A stretch of 64,000 bases of DNA from Lelliottia sp. JS-SCA-14 (GTDB lineage Bacteria > Pseudomonadota > Gammaproteobacteria > Enterobacterales > Enterobacteriaceae). The translations under genes were made by a program, and so were the position numbers. Shown piece after piece: positions 47,949 through 56,764 of the stretch. The stretch is from contig NZ_CP141606.1 of NCBI RefSeq assembly GCF_035593345.1, positions 3,844,001-3,908,000 on the forward strand. The letters are read 5' to 3'. The notes under the pieces are model-generated. The model worked only from the letters and a program-made list of their open reading frames with translations. It ran no database searches and was not told the DNA's origin. Positions within the stretch are counted from its first letter, which is position 1; every line of letters starts with the position of its first letter.

Positions 47949-48490
47949 ACATTCCGCATTTTACGATAGAGCACATGCTCCGCCAGACGATGATCGGGCG
48001 GGAGTGCCGGATGTAAAAACTCCTCTGCTCTGATCATCCCCAGCCGTTTCATCAAACTCTCAGACGGCGTATTCAGCACCGAAGTAAACGAGACCACCTC
48101 ACCCAGCGCCAGCGTATCAAAGCCAAACTCCAGCGCCGCCGCAGCCGCCTCGTGCGCCAGCCCCTGATGCCAGAAGGCTTTCGCCAGACGCCAGCCAATT
48201 TCGGTACAAGGCGAAAAGGCAAAACGATCGGGCTGAGGATGCAAACCGACGCAGCCGACAAACTCACCGCTCTCTTTTGCCTCAACGGCCCAAAATCCCC
48301 AGCCACGCTCGGCAATGCCCTCGCGGAATCGCCCGGCGAGAGTATCGCTCTCTTCGCGCGTTAAGGGCGCGGGGAAAAATCGCATCACCTCGGGATCGCC
48401 GTTCAGCGCCGCGAAAGGGGCCAGATCGGCGGGCGTCCACTGGCGGAGGAGCAGTCGGGGTGTCTCAATCTTCTCAGGCACGGATATCAT
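47945..48490 (-). CDS. GNAT family N-acetyltransferase (RimJ/RimL-like)
   Basis: A 181-residue acetyltransferase of the RimJ/RimL type: [19 protein letters not shown] at the N-terminus, the acetyl-CoA-binding segment ([23 protein letters not shown]) and the C-terminal [16 protein letters not shown]. The ATG at 48490 is chosen for the classical N-terminus and overlaps the yjdJ stop by 17 bases. It is last in a yjdI-yjdJ-GNAT unit. Its extreme 3' end runs into the REP pair. The substrate is unknown. Confidence 0.88.
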   Translation of the reverse strand: MISVPEKIETPRLLLRQWTPADLAPFAALNGDPEVMRFFPAPLTREESDTLAGRFREGIAERGWGFWAVEAKESGEFVGCVGLHPQPDRFAFSPCTEIGWRLAKAFWHQGLAHEAAAAALEFGFDTLALGEVVSFTSVLNTPSESLMKRLGMIRAEEFLHPALPPDHRLAEHVLYRKMRNV

Positions 48491-48746
48491 CGTATTCCCG
48501 CGTCTTATCAAACTCGTGTTTGGCGAACGGACAGAGCGGGATAACCTTGCGATTTTCCGCCCGCATCTTTTCAACGACTTTCGCCACCAGCTGTTTGCCC
48601 ACGCCCAGCCCTTTCAGGCTGGCGTCGACATCCGTGTGCTCGATGATGCTCAGGTGTTCTCCCGTCGGGACAAACACAATTTCGGCAACCTGATTACCCT
48701 GCGCATCGTTGACGTAAAACTTGTTATGGCCTTCCAGAATATCCAT
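48474..48746 (-). CDS. yjdJ: YjdJ, small GNAT-like protein
   Basis: A 90-residue minimal GNAT domain (YidJ/YjdJ family) with the acetyl-CoA loop [19 protein letters not shown] and the conserved end [17 protein letters not shown]. It closely matches E. coli YjdJ, which sits beside yjdI as here. The pair lies elsewhere in K-12 (near lysU). Function is not known. It starts 10 bases after yjdI. Confidence 0.92.
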   Translation of the reverse strand: MDILEGHNKFYVNDAQGNQVAEIVFVPTGEHLSIIEHTDVDASLKGLGVGKQLVAKVVEKMRAENRKVIPLCPFAKHEFDKTREYDDIRA

Positions 48747-48756
48747 GGTTCCTCGC

Positions 48757-48987
48757 TTATTTCTGGCGGTACTTCAGCGCACCGCTCGGGCAGGTATCAA
48801 TCACGCTCTTGACCGTTTCAACGTCCACTTCATCCGGAATGATCCACGGCTTACGCTTCAGATTAAACAGCTTGCTGCTGCCGCGCACGCAGTTTCCCGA
48901 GTGCTGACACATTCCCGTATTGAAGTAGACATCAATTTTCTCACCGGTATACGCCCGGTATCCCGCTTCCAGTAAATCCTTATCCAC
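48757..48987 (-). CDS. yjdI: YjdI, divergent Fe-S cluster protein
   Basis: A 76-residue protein of the (4Fe-4S) mono-cluster family (Fer4_19). Candidate ligands are Cys27, Cys33 and Cys66 (CQHSGNC and DTCPSGAL). The start is GTG at 48985-48987 with a good RBS (GGAGAG). It is coupled to yjdJ. The family's role is unknown; an electron-transfer or regulatory partner for the GNAT protein is possible. Confidence 0.92.
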   Translation of the reverse strand: MDKDLLEAGYRAYTGEKIDVYFNTGMCQHSGNCVRGSSKLFNLKRKPWIIPDEVDVETVKSVIDTCPSGALKYRQK

Positions 48988-49662
48988 GACAGTCTCTCCG
49001 TTATTGTTATAGGTTCGGGATAAGCATAGCGCCGATAAAGACGAATGTATTGGGTAACAGTCTCATTGAGTTTCTACCTGGTAGCCGAATCACCTGTCGT
49101 TAAGCCATTACCGCATCCGCCTTTTTTTAGGTTAGCTGGATTAAACTTATTATCAAATTATCCCCACGCTTTATTTCAAGGCAAGAATACTCAATAGCAT
49201 CCCATTTTATATTTATAACGGCTTTTGCATCATGAATGATTCATGCGTTATCTATTCATGATAAATATTAATTAATGAAAAACTATTGTAAAACACAAAC
49301 TTAACCCCCTCACTTTATTTACCCTTATGCTATAGCGATGTCAACTCGCTTTATGTCTTTTATCGGGCCATTCATGTTCCTCCAGTACCTTATGCGACCC
49401 AATTTATTTCTTGATCTTTTGAAGCCACTACTATAATTGTAGCCTTTAAAAGTTTTCGCCAAAAAGTAAATAGTATTTACCCCGTTCCATCACGATATTT
49501 ACGAAATAAGAGGATAAGATTCACCCTGTAAATTTCACTGTTATGCACTCTGTCTCGAATATATAGTACCCAGCGTCAAAAAGGCGTAACTGGATAATTT
49601 CTGGCAAAAGACTCTTACTTCAAAGTAACTCGACAGAAACATAGCAATGGATGGAATGAAAA
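48988..49662. promoter_or_regulatory. AT-rich gap and promoter region of the adhesin locus
   Basis: No gene is seen in 675 bases. The region is far more AT-rich than its flanks. It holds two perfect odd palindromes: CATGAATGATTCATG (49231-49245) and GTAAATAGTATTTAC (49466-49480). Either could bind the island's LuxR-type regulator or another dimeric factor. AT-rich tracts also suggest H-NS silencing. The adhesin ATG at 49663 has a weak RBS (GGATGGAA). Confidence 0.6.
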
Positions 49663-52600
49663 ATGACGTTTAAACTTTTGATGCAGCAAACCGGACAACA
49701 TGCGCATGAAATAGCCCTGTCGCAAAATAACAACACCACGTTCGTATCCGCCATGCCGGGGTCACGTTTTTCAATTGAAAAACAGGCAGGCGATATTCAG
49801 AACATGACGCGAAACGGGGAGCAGTTAGTGATCAACAGTGCCGATGGAAAATCCGTTGTGATTGACCATTTCTTTGGCCCTGCAAATAAAGATATGAAAT
49901 CCCTGACCATGAATGACGTTGGCACCGGACATAAAGAATATGTTCTGGGTGATGAACATATTTATGCCAACGGTCAGCCCGTGGTTTCTTATCCTCCGGA
50001 ACAATTACGGCAAATGGTGTCCGGCCAGGAATATTATTCGCACCAGGCAGGTGAAGCCGCCGCGGCGGGGACGGGTGAACAAGAGGGTAAATCGGAAGTC
50101 GACCCGCTGTGGGTGGCGCTGGGTCTGGGTGGCATCGCTCTGATTGCCGGGACCATCGCCCTGCTGGCGAATAACGATGACGACGATGATGACCACCACA
50201 GCGACAGCAATGGTGGCGGCGGTGACGACGACAACGGCGGCGACACGCCGGTTCCGCCCGATCCTGATGCCAACAAAGGCTACGCCCATGCGGTAACGAT
50301 GGATGTCTCCAATGGCTCTTCGCTGCATGGCACCACGGACACCCCCAACGCCAAAATCATGATCGACACCAACGGTGACGGGAAACCCGATTATACCGCC
50401 ACCAGCGATGCGAAAGGCAGCTGGAGCGTGCCGTCGTGCGAGCCGCATCTGGCGGATAATCAGAGCGTCACCGCCTGGGTCGTCGACGAAAACGGTGCTA
50501 AAAACCAAACCTCCATTACCGTCGATTTCCACGCGCCGGACGTGGTGTCGCTGGATGTCACCACCGACCTGACGGCGTTGTCTGGCGTCACGGAAGCGAA
50601 TGCGGTGGTTAGTCTTGATGTGGATGGCGACGGCAAAGCCGACTACTCCATCAAAGCCGACGCCCAGGGGAAATACAGCTTTGCTCTGGTCGATCAGGTC
50701 CTGATTCCGGGCACCTCGGTGCTGACCATCACCGACACCGCCGGGAACAGCACCACGGTACACCTGCCGCTGAACGCCGCGCCAACCATTCTCGGCATCA
50801 GCGATACGCCTGACGGCACCATCGAGATGACCAACAGCACGCTCAGCACCTCCCCGACGGTGCACGGGATGGGCGAGCCTGGCAGCGAAATTGACGTCGT
50901 GGACAGCAACGGCAACGTCGTCGCCACCACCCAGGTCGGCGCCGACGGCCAGTGGCAGATCACCCTCGATAATTTAGCGCAGGGCAGCAACACCTTCTCC
51001 GCCGTAACCCACGCGAGCGCCGAAGCGACCTCGTCATGCGATAACCAGACCTCTGCGATCACCGTTAACTACATCAGCGGTCAGGGCAATCTGAACGTGA
51101 TCACCCCGAATGACGTGATCCACACGGTGGAAACCGATAACGGAATCAACACCACGCAGAGCATTACGCGCGCCATGCCTGGCGGCGGATATTTGATTGC
51201 CTGGGCCCAGCCGGAAAGCGCGGGCTCCGAATATTACGATATCAAAATCAATATCTACGATGATAAAGGCCAGGTGGTGAACACCCTGACAGTCGGTCAG
51301 GAAAACACCATGGACGGCTACACGACGACAGACGGCCTGCAGGGGCTGAACAACTTTGACGTGTCCGTCTCCCCTGTCGACGGCTCCATCACCGTGTTCT
51401 ACGCCGAAGGCACCCCGGGCGATCTGGGCTACACCGGCACCACAGCCGTTTACGAGCGTTTCACCGCCGACGGCACGCCGATCACCGATGGTCCGCAGAC
51501 CGTCGTGGCCACGGAAGATCAAGGCGGCCTGAACGGTCTGCTGGATTCGATTCTCGGCCAGCACATTGCCGATGCGATCAACGGCGCCGTGGATGTCGTC
51601 TGGAACGCCATCGATAAAGTGATTCAGCCGATCGGCGAGATTTTTGGCGTCGATATTGATGGGCTGGAAAAAACCCTGGTCGATGGCCTGAGCGATCGTC
51701 TCGCCAGCCTGCTCTACGGTTCGGGTACTTTTGGCGCGAACATTATCCAGATGGATGATGGCAGCGTGGTCTTTGTCGGCTCGCGTTATTCCGAAGGGCT
51801 GGATAGCGGCACCCTGATCGATCGTCTTGATATCAGCGGCTTTATCCACGATTTCTGCGATGACCTCGGGATGAGCAGCATCGGTGACTTCCTGTGCAAA
51901 GTGCTGGTTGAACCGATCGAGAACGTGGTCGACAGCATTCTTGAATGGGTGGATATCAGCACCGGCAGCGCCGGTAGCCTGGTCTGGGGCGTGGAATTTG
52001 CGCCGGACGAAAATGGCAACCTGGTGCAAACCACGGACTTCCAGTACGACCAGGTACGCAATATTGTCTCTGGCCTGGATGAAAACGGCTTTATCTCCGG
52101 GAGCGATCATAACGGCACGATCAACCAGATTGCCCAGTGGATCTTTGGCACCAATGGGGACTCCGTCGGCGCAAGCATCGGTCTGGACGGCACCCAGTGC
52201 GGGGAGAATACCTACGCGGTGATCTGGCAGTCGATGGGCAAAAACGCCGAGATGTCAGACACCACCACGCCGGAAATCAAAATCACGCTGGTGGACGCGA
52301 CGACAGGCAAGCACATCACCAGTGACGTGGTGCTCTCGCATTCCGGTCTCGATCCCAAAATCGTGACGCTCGACGACGGCTCGCTGGTGGCGACTTACGT
52401 CAGCCTTAACCCGCAGGATCACGGCGATATTTACGCCCAGCATCTTAGCGTCTCTAACGGGCAGTTTATCGCGCTCGGCAACCCGCAGTGCGTGAACACC
52501 GTCACCGAGGGGACCCAGGGTCTGATCGACGGCACCTTTAAAGAGGCCTACGACGTCAGTGCGCTTGATAACGGCGGCTTTATCGTCACCTGGACCTCAA

Positions 52601-53346
52601 CCGCCGCCGACGGCAAAGAGCATCTGGAAGCGCAGCTGTTCGATATGGACTGCGTGAAAGTGGGCTCGGAAATGCAGATTGATTCCGGCCACGGAAACGC
52701 CATCAACGACTCCAGCGTCACGGCTCTCGATGACGGCGGCTACGTGGTGAACTGGAGCGAAAGCAACCTGACCGACAACACCAGCACGGTGATGTACGCG
52801 ATCTATAACGACGATGGCTCTTTACGCACCTCCGGGGCAGAGAGCGCCACGCCGGACAACGGGTCGGAATACCATCTGGCACCAGAGACCACGACCTTCA
52901 CCGGCAGCGATGGCTCAGACGTTATTGACGCCCATCTGGCCTCCGCGACCGTCAACGGCGGCAACGGTGACGACCGTATTATGGTCGACAGCAACACCAT
53001 TGCTCACGTGGACGGCGGCGCAGGCAACGATACGGTCGTTATCGCCAACGACGGCAACGTGAACAGCGACGCGCTGGCGAAATTCAGCCATATCGAAACC
53101 ATCGATTTGAATGCCAGCAACGGGGCAAACACCTTAACGCTCTCCATCGACGACGTGCTTAAAACCACCTCGGGCGGCGATAAATTGTTTATTACCGGCG
53201 GGGCAAACGACACGGTGGATCTTGACCAGGAGAAATGGACGATGACCGCCACCGGGTGCAAAGACGGGCAATCTTACAATCTTTACACCTACGACGATGA
53301 CCACCACACCCAGGTCTGGGTGCAGAACAACATGCAAATTGCGTAA
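49663..53346 (+). CDS. Large type I-secreted adhesin (BapA-like N-terminus, propeller-like repeats, RTX-type C-terminus)
   Basis: A surface adhesin of 1227 residues. Residues 1-125 resemble the BapA prefix domain. Then come AAAAG (132-136), a hydrophobic helix (148-168), and an Asp/Gly-rich linker (172-193). Three Ig-like repeats follow (about 211-474). Residues 500-1070 hold about seven copies of a motif like LDDGGYVVxW...YDDxG, suggesting a beta-propeller, with two helical insertions (near 625-690 and 730-770). The end has RTX-type turns (GGNGDDRI, GGAGNDTV) and a C-terminal secretion signal of the large-adhesin type. The neighbouring ABC-HlyD-TolC set should export it. Confidence 0.88.
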   Translation: MTFKLLMQQTGQHAHEIALSQNNNTTFVSAMPGSRFSIEKQAGDIQNMTRNGEQLVINSADGKSVVIDHFFGPANKDMKSLTMNDVGTGHKEYVLGDEHIYANGQPVVSYPPEQLRQMVSGQEYYSHQAGEAAAAGTGEQEGKSEVDPLWVALGLGGIALIAGTIALLANNDDDDDDHHSDSNGGGGDDDNGGDTPVPPDPDANKGYAHAVTMDVSNGSSLHGTTDTPNAKIMIDTNGDGKPDYTATSDAKGSWSVPSCEPHLADNQSVTAWVVDENGAKNQTSITVDFHAPDVVSLDVTTDLTALSGVTEANAVVSLDVDGDGKADYSIKADAQGKYSFALVDQVLIPGTSVLTITDTAGNSTTVHLPLNAAPTILGISDTPDGTIEMTNSTLSTSPTVHGMGEPGSEIDVVDSNGNVVATTQVGADGQWQITLDNLAQGSNTFSAVTHASAEATSSCDNQTSAITVNYISGQGNLNVITPNDVIHTVETDNGINTTQSITRAMPGGGYLIAWAQPESAGSEYYDIKINIYDDKGQVVNTLTVGQENTMDGYTTTDGLQGLNNFDVSVSPVDGSITVFYAEGTPGDLGYTGTTAVYERFTADGTPITDGPQTVVATEDQGGLNGLLDSILGQHIADAINGAVDVVWNAIDKVIQPIGEIFGVDIDGLEKTLVDGLSDRLASLLYGSGTFGANIIQMDDGSVVFVGSRYSEGLDSGTLIDRLDISGFIHDFCDDLGMSSIGDFLCKVLVEPIENVVDSILEWVDISTGSAGSLVWGVEFAPDENGNLVQTTDFQYDQVRNIVSGLDENGFISGSDHNGTINQIAQWIFGTNGDSVGASIGLDGTQCGENTYAVIWQSMGKNAEMSDTTTPEIKITLVDATTGKHITSDVVLSHSGLDPKIVTLDDGSLVATYVSLNPQDHGDIYAQHLSVSNGQFIALGNPQCVNTVTEGTQGLIDGTFKEAYDVSALDNGGFIVTWTSTAADGKEHLEAQLFDMDCVKVGSEMQIDSGHGNAINDSSVTALDDGGYVVNWSESNLTDNTSTVMYAIYNDDGSLRTSGAESATPDNGSEYHLAPETTTFTGSDGSDVIDAHLASATVNGGNGDDRIMVDSNTIAHVDGGAGNDTVVIANDGNVNSDALAKFSHIETIDLNASNGANTLTLSIDDVLKTTSGGDKLFITGGANDTVDLDQEKWTMTATGCKDGQSYNLYTYDDDHHTQVWVQNNMQIA

Positions 53347-53364
53347 TCACGTTATCTGAAGCCT

Positions 53365-53394
53365 GAGCGTAGAGAAGCGATTTTCTCTACGCTC
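53365..53394 (+). other. Strong hairpin without T tract between the adhesin and its exporter
   Basis: GAGCGTAGAGAA (53365-53376) and its exact complement (53383-53394) form a 12-bp stem with a six-base loop, 18 bases after the adhesin stop. No T run follows. It may protect the adhesin mRNA end or limit read-through to the exporter genes. Confidence 0.75.
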
Positions 53395-53414
53395 TCAATC
53401 ACAGGTCAAAATGG

Positions 53415-55514
53415 ATGTTATTGTCTCGATGGAGTGCCGGGCTGGCGATTGCAGCGCGGGAACTGAGCCTAAACGTTAGCGAAGATAATCTGGTCCACCT
53501 GGTTAAGCAGGGCCACGATGACGTTTCGCTTTTTAAAGCGATGGCAGAATATCTGGGGCTACAGTATCAGGAATGTCATCTTAAACTCACGGCCCTACCG
53601 GGAGCGTTATTTCCGCTCTGCATGCCGTTGCAGAATAATAAAATGGTGGTCGTCCACAGCGTTGAGCAGGATAAAGCGCTGGTCACTTTTGTGGAAACGC
53701 CAAAAATAAAAGTCGAGATCGCCCTCGATACCCTCGAATCCCAGCGGGAAGGCAGCGTCTGGATTGTTAAACGCACGCCCTTGTCGCAGGGATATAAATT
53801 ACGCACTGCGGCCTATTCTGATAACACGCACTGGCTGTGGAAATTAATTCAAAAAGATCTTCGCTTTTATGTGCTGATTACCGTCAGCGCCCTGTTTGGC
53901 AATATCTTAACGCTCGGCAGTTCCCTGTTTTCCATGCAGGTTTATGACCGCGTCATTCCTGCGCAATCGTTCTCTACCCTGTGGGTGCTGTTTGGTGGTG
54001 TGATCATCGCCCTGCTCTGCGACATGCTGCTGCGGCTGGCGCGCAGCAAACTGGCGGATGCCATCGGCAAACGGGCGGATATCTCCATGTCCTCGCTCTT
54101 CTACGCCCGCGCCATGAGCATTAAGAACAGCGCCACGCCGGAATCCACCGGCGGGTTTATTGCCCAGATCCGTGAAATCGAACACGTGCGGGAACTGCTC
54201 ACCTCGACCACGGTGCTGGCGATTGTCGATATGCCGTTTATCACCCTGTTCCTCGGTCTGATCTGGATGATCGGCGGCTGGCTGGTACTGCCGACACTGC
54301 TGGCGATCCCGCTGATTGTGGTGCCAGGCATTATCATTCAGTGGCCGCTGGCACGCCTGTCCGGGAAAGGCCACGAAGAGAGCGCCCAGCGTAACGCCAT
54401 GCTGGTGGAGACCATTCAGGGTCTGGAAGATATCAAACTGACTCAGTCCGAAGACCGCTTTATCGGCCTCTGGGAGCACTGCGTCAGCACCGCCTCGCAA
54501 ATCTCCCTCGAGCAGCGCCGCTGGGGACACCGGCTCAGCAACTGGTGTCAGTTCGTGCAGCAAAGCGTCTACTCCTGCGTGATTGCCCTCGGGGTGTATC
54601 TGGTGATCGACAATACCATCACCACCGGTACGCTCATCGCCTGCTCGATCCTCTCTTCGCGCACCGTGGGGCCGCTGGGACAAATTGCCGGGGTGCTGAC
54701 CCGCTGGCAGCAGGCGCGTATCTCCCTGCGCGGGCTGAATGATTTTCTCGAGCGCCCTCTCGAACAGCGCGCCTTCACGGAATCCACCCACCTGCCGACC
54801 ATCCACGGCAATTATGAACTCGCGAACACGCGTTTTCGCTTCCAGCCCGACACCCAATGGTCGGTGGATATCGAAAAACTCTCCATCAAAGCCGGGGAGA
54901 AGATTGCCATTATCGGCAGCATCGGCGCGGGAAAATCGACGCTGCTGCGCGTGTTGTCAGGCATGGCGGATAACGCCGAAGGAGAAATCGCCCTCGACGG
55001 CGTGTCGATGAGCAACCTCTCCGTCAACGATCTGCGCAACGGCATGAGCTACCTGCAGCAGGATGCCCAGCTGTTTCGCGGAACGGTGCGGGATAACGTG
55101 CTGCTGGGAAATCCGCATGCCAGCGCGGAGGAGATCGTCAAGAGCCTGACGCTCTCAGGCGCGGCCGGGGTGTTACGCAACAATCGCGGGCTGGACCTGC
55201 CTATCTCCGAAGGGGGAAAAGGGTTGTCCGGCGGTCAGCGTCAGGCGCTGCTGCTGGCCAGAACACTCATTCAGAACGGCAATGTATTACTGCTGGACGA
55301 ACCCACGGCGTCGATGGACGAAGTCACCGAAATGCACGTGGTGAATGCCCTGCAAAAACATTGTCAGGCCAAAACTCTGGTGGTGGTGACCCATCGCCAC
55401 GCGCCGTTAAAACTGGTGGATCGGATTATCGTCATGGACCGCGGAAAAATCGTTGCGGATGGCCCCAAAGAACGGGTGCTCCAGCAGCTGAATTCGAACA
55501 AAAGGATTGCCTGA
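53415..55514 (+). CDS. Type I secretion ABC transporter 1 (LapB/HlyB type, inactive C39-like domain)
   Basis: Export ATPase of 699 residues. An N-terminal C39-like domain (about 1-125) has no Cys or His in the catalytic positions, as in exporters of C-terminal-signal substrates. Six membrane helices follow (about 150-430), then the ATPase domain with Walker A GSIGAGKST (near 501), signature LSGGQRQALLLA and Walker B VLLLDEPTASMD. It probably exports the adhesin just upstream. The TGA overlaps the next ATG by one base (TGATG). Confidence 0.93.
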   Translation: MLLSRWSAGLAIAARELSLNVSEDNLVHLVKQGHDDVSLFKAMAEYLGLQYQECHLKLTALPGALFPLCMPLQNNKMVVVHSVEQDKALVTFVETPKIKVEIALDTLESQREGSVWIVKRTPLSQGYKLRTAAYSDNTHWLWKLIQKDLRFYVLITVSALFGNILTLGSSLFSMQVYDRVIPAQSFSTLWVLFGGVIIALLCDMLLRLARSKLADAIGKRADISMSSLFYARAMSIKNSATPESTGGFIAQIREIEHVRELLTSTTVLAIVDMPFITLFLGLIWMIGGWLVLPTLLAIPLIVVPGIIIQWPLARLSGKGHEESAQRNAMLVETIQGLEDIKLTQSEDRFIGLWEHCVSTASQISLEQRRWGHRLSNWCQFVQQSVYSCVIALGVYLVIDNTITTGTLIACSILSSRTVGPLGQIAGVLTRWQQARISLRGLNDFLERPLEQRAFTESTHLPTIHGNYELANTRFRFQPDTQWSVDIEKLSIKAGEKIAIIGSIGAGKSTLLRVLSGMADNAEGEIALDGVSMSNLSVNDLRNGMSYLQQDAQLFRGTVRDNVLLGNPHASAEEIVKSLTLSGAAGVLRNNRGLDLPISEGGKGLSGGQRQALLLARTLIQNGNVLLLDEPTASMDEVTEMHVVNALQKHCQAKTLVVVTHRHAPLKLVDRIIVMDRGKIVADGPKERVLQQLNSNKRIA

Positions 55515-56764
55515 TGAGCTTCTCTTCTCAGACCCCGATCAGGGACAGCTATTACGCCCAGATTAAGGGCAGCATCATGGTGATTGCCATTATCGTGCTG
55601 ACCATCACCGCGCTGCTCATCTGGAGCAAATTCGCGCTGCTCGATGAGGTGACCACCGGACAAGGTAAAGTCATAACCTGGAGCCGCTCGCAGGTGATCC
55701 AGTCCCGCGACGGGGGCGTGATCCGCGCCCTGCTGGTGCGTGAAGGCGACCACGTCAACGCCGGGCAGCGCATCGCGGTTCTCGATTCCACCCGTTTTCA
55801 GGCCGGTTTTAATGAAATTGGCTCGCGGGTCAAAGCCCTCGCCGTGGCGGTCGCCCGATTACAGGCCGAAATATCCGGCATTGACGGTCAGGCGGTCACG
55901 CCCGACTATGTGGATATCCTCAGAAAATATAACGTCGCCGAAAAAGACGCTCATCAATTATCTGATGAGGATATTCTGGCGGCCAACAAAGATATTATTA
56001 CCCACGAGTCGTCTCTGTATACAATGCGCCACAAAGCGCTGCTCGAATCCATTACGGGCATGGAAAGAAGCCGCCAGCTGGCGCAAAACGAGTTGAATAT
56101 GACATTACCTCTGGTGGCAAAAGGCGCCGTTTCAGAGGTGGAAGAATTACGCCTGCGTCGTGAAGTTTCCGATCTGGTAAATAAAATTAACGAGACGCGC
56201 AACAGCTGGTATGAACAAAGCAAAGCCGAGCTGGTAAAACAAAAAACCGAGCTCGACTCGCTTTATTATCAGCTATTACAGCGCGGCGATCAGCTATCGG
56301 GAACGACTATTTATTCGCCGGTGAAAGGCGTGGTGAAAGATGTGCAAATCACCACCGTGGGCGGCGTGCTGGAGCCGGGCGGGAAATTACTTGAGGTGGT
56401 GCCGTCCGAAGATCAGTTACTGATTGAGGTGAAAATAAACCCTCGCGATATCGCGTTTATCCATCCGGGTCAGAAAGCGGTGGTGAAAATCAGCGCCTAT
56501 GAGTCCTCAATTTACGGGACCATGAAAGCCGTCGTGGACCGTATTTCCCCGGACACGCTGGCCGACGAAACCCATCGGGACCAGTTTTATTATCAGATTG
56601 ACGTCCGCACTGCGCAGTCATCCCTGTTTAGCAAAGACGGAAAGGCCCATGAAATATCGCCCGGCATGATCGCCACGGCCGATATTTCGACGGGACAAAA
56701 AACAGTCTTCGATTATCTGGTAAAACCATTAAACAAAGCTAAAGAAGCTTTAAGAGAACGCTAA
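55514..56764 (+). CDS. Type I secretion membrane fusion protein 1 (HlyD/LapC family)
   Basis: Periplasmic adaptor of 416 residues. A short cytoplasmic tail, one TM helix (MVIAIIVLTITALLIWSKF), a biotinyl-lipoyl half domain (GGVIRALLVREGDHVNAGQ), a long coiled coil (about 110-270), and a C-terminal barrel with the HlyD signature region (ISPGMIATADISTGQKTVFDYLVKPL). The ATG at 55514 is chosen since it overlaps the ABC stop; longer in-frame starts lie within the ABC gene. It overlaps the TolC-like gene by TAATG. Confidence 0.94.
   Translation: MSFSSQTPIRDSYYAQIKGSIMVIAIIVLTITALLIWSKFALLDEVTTGQGKVITWSRSQVIQSRDGGVIRALLVREGDHVNAGQRIAVLDSTRFQAGFNEIGSRVKALAVAVARLQAEISGIDGQAVTPDYVDILRKYNVAEKDAHQLSDEDILAANKDIITHESSLYTMRHKALLESITGMERSRQLAQNELNMTLPLVAKGAVSEVEELRLRREVSDLVNKINETRNSWYEQSKAELVKQKTELDSLYYQLLQRGDQLSGTTIYSPVKGVVKDVQITTVGGVLEPGGKLLEVVPSEDQLLIEVKINPRDIAFIHPGQKAVVKISAYESSIYGTMKAVVDRISPDTLADETHRDQFYYQIDVRTAQSSLFSKDGKAHEISPGMIATADISTGQKTVFDYLVKPLNKAKEALRER

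Noticed and set aside
53411..53479. 22-codon frame starting at the ATG four bases before the ABC 1 start
   Set aside because: It ends quickly, lacks a GG leader, and overlaps the ABC gene; not a credible precursor peptide.
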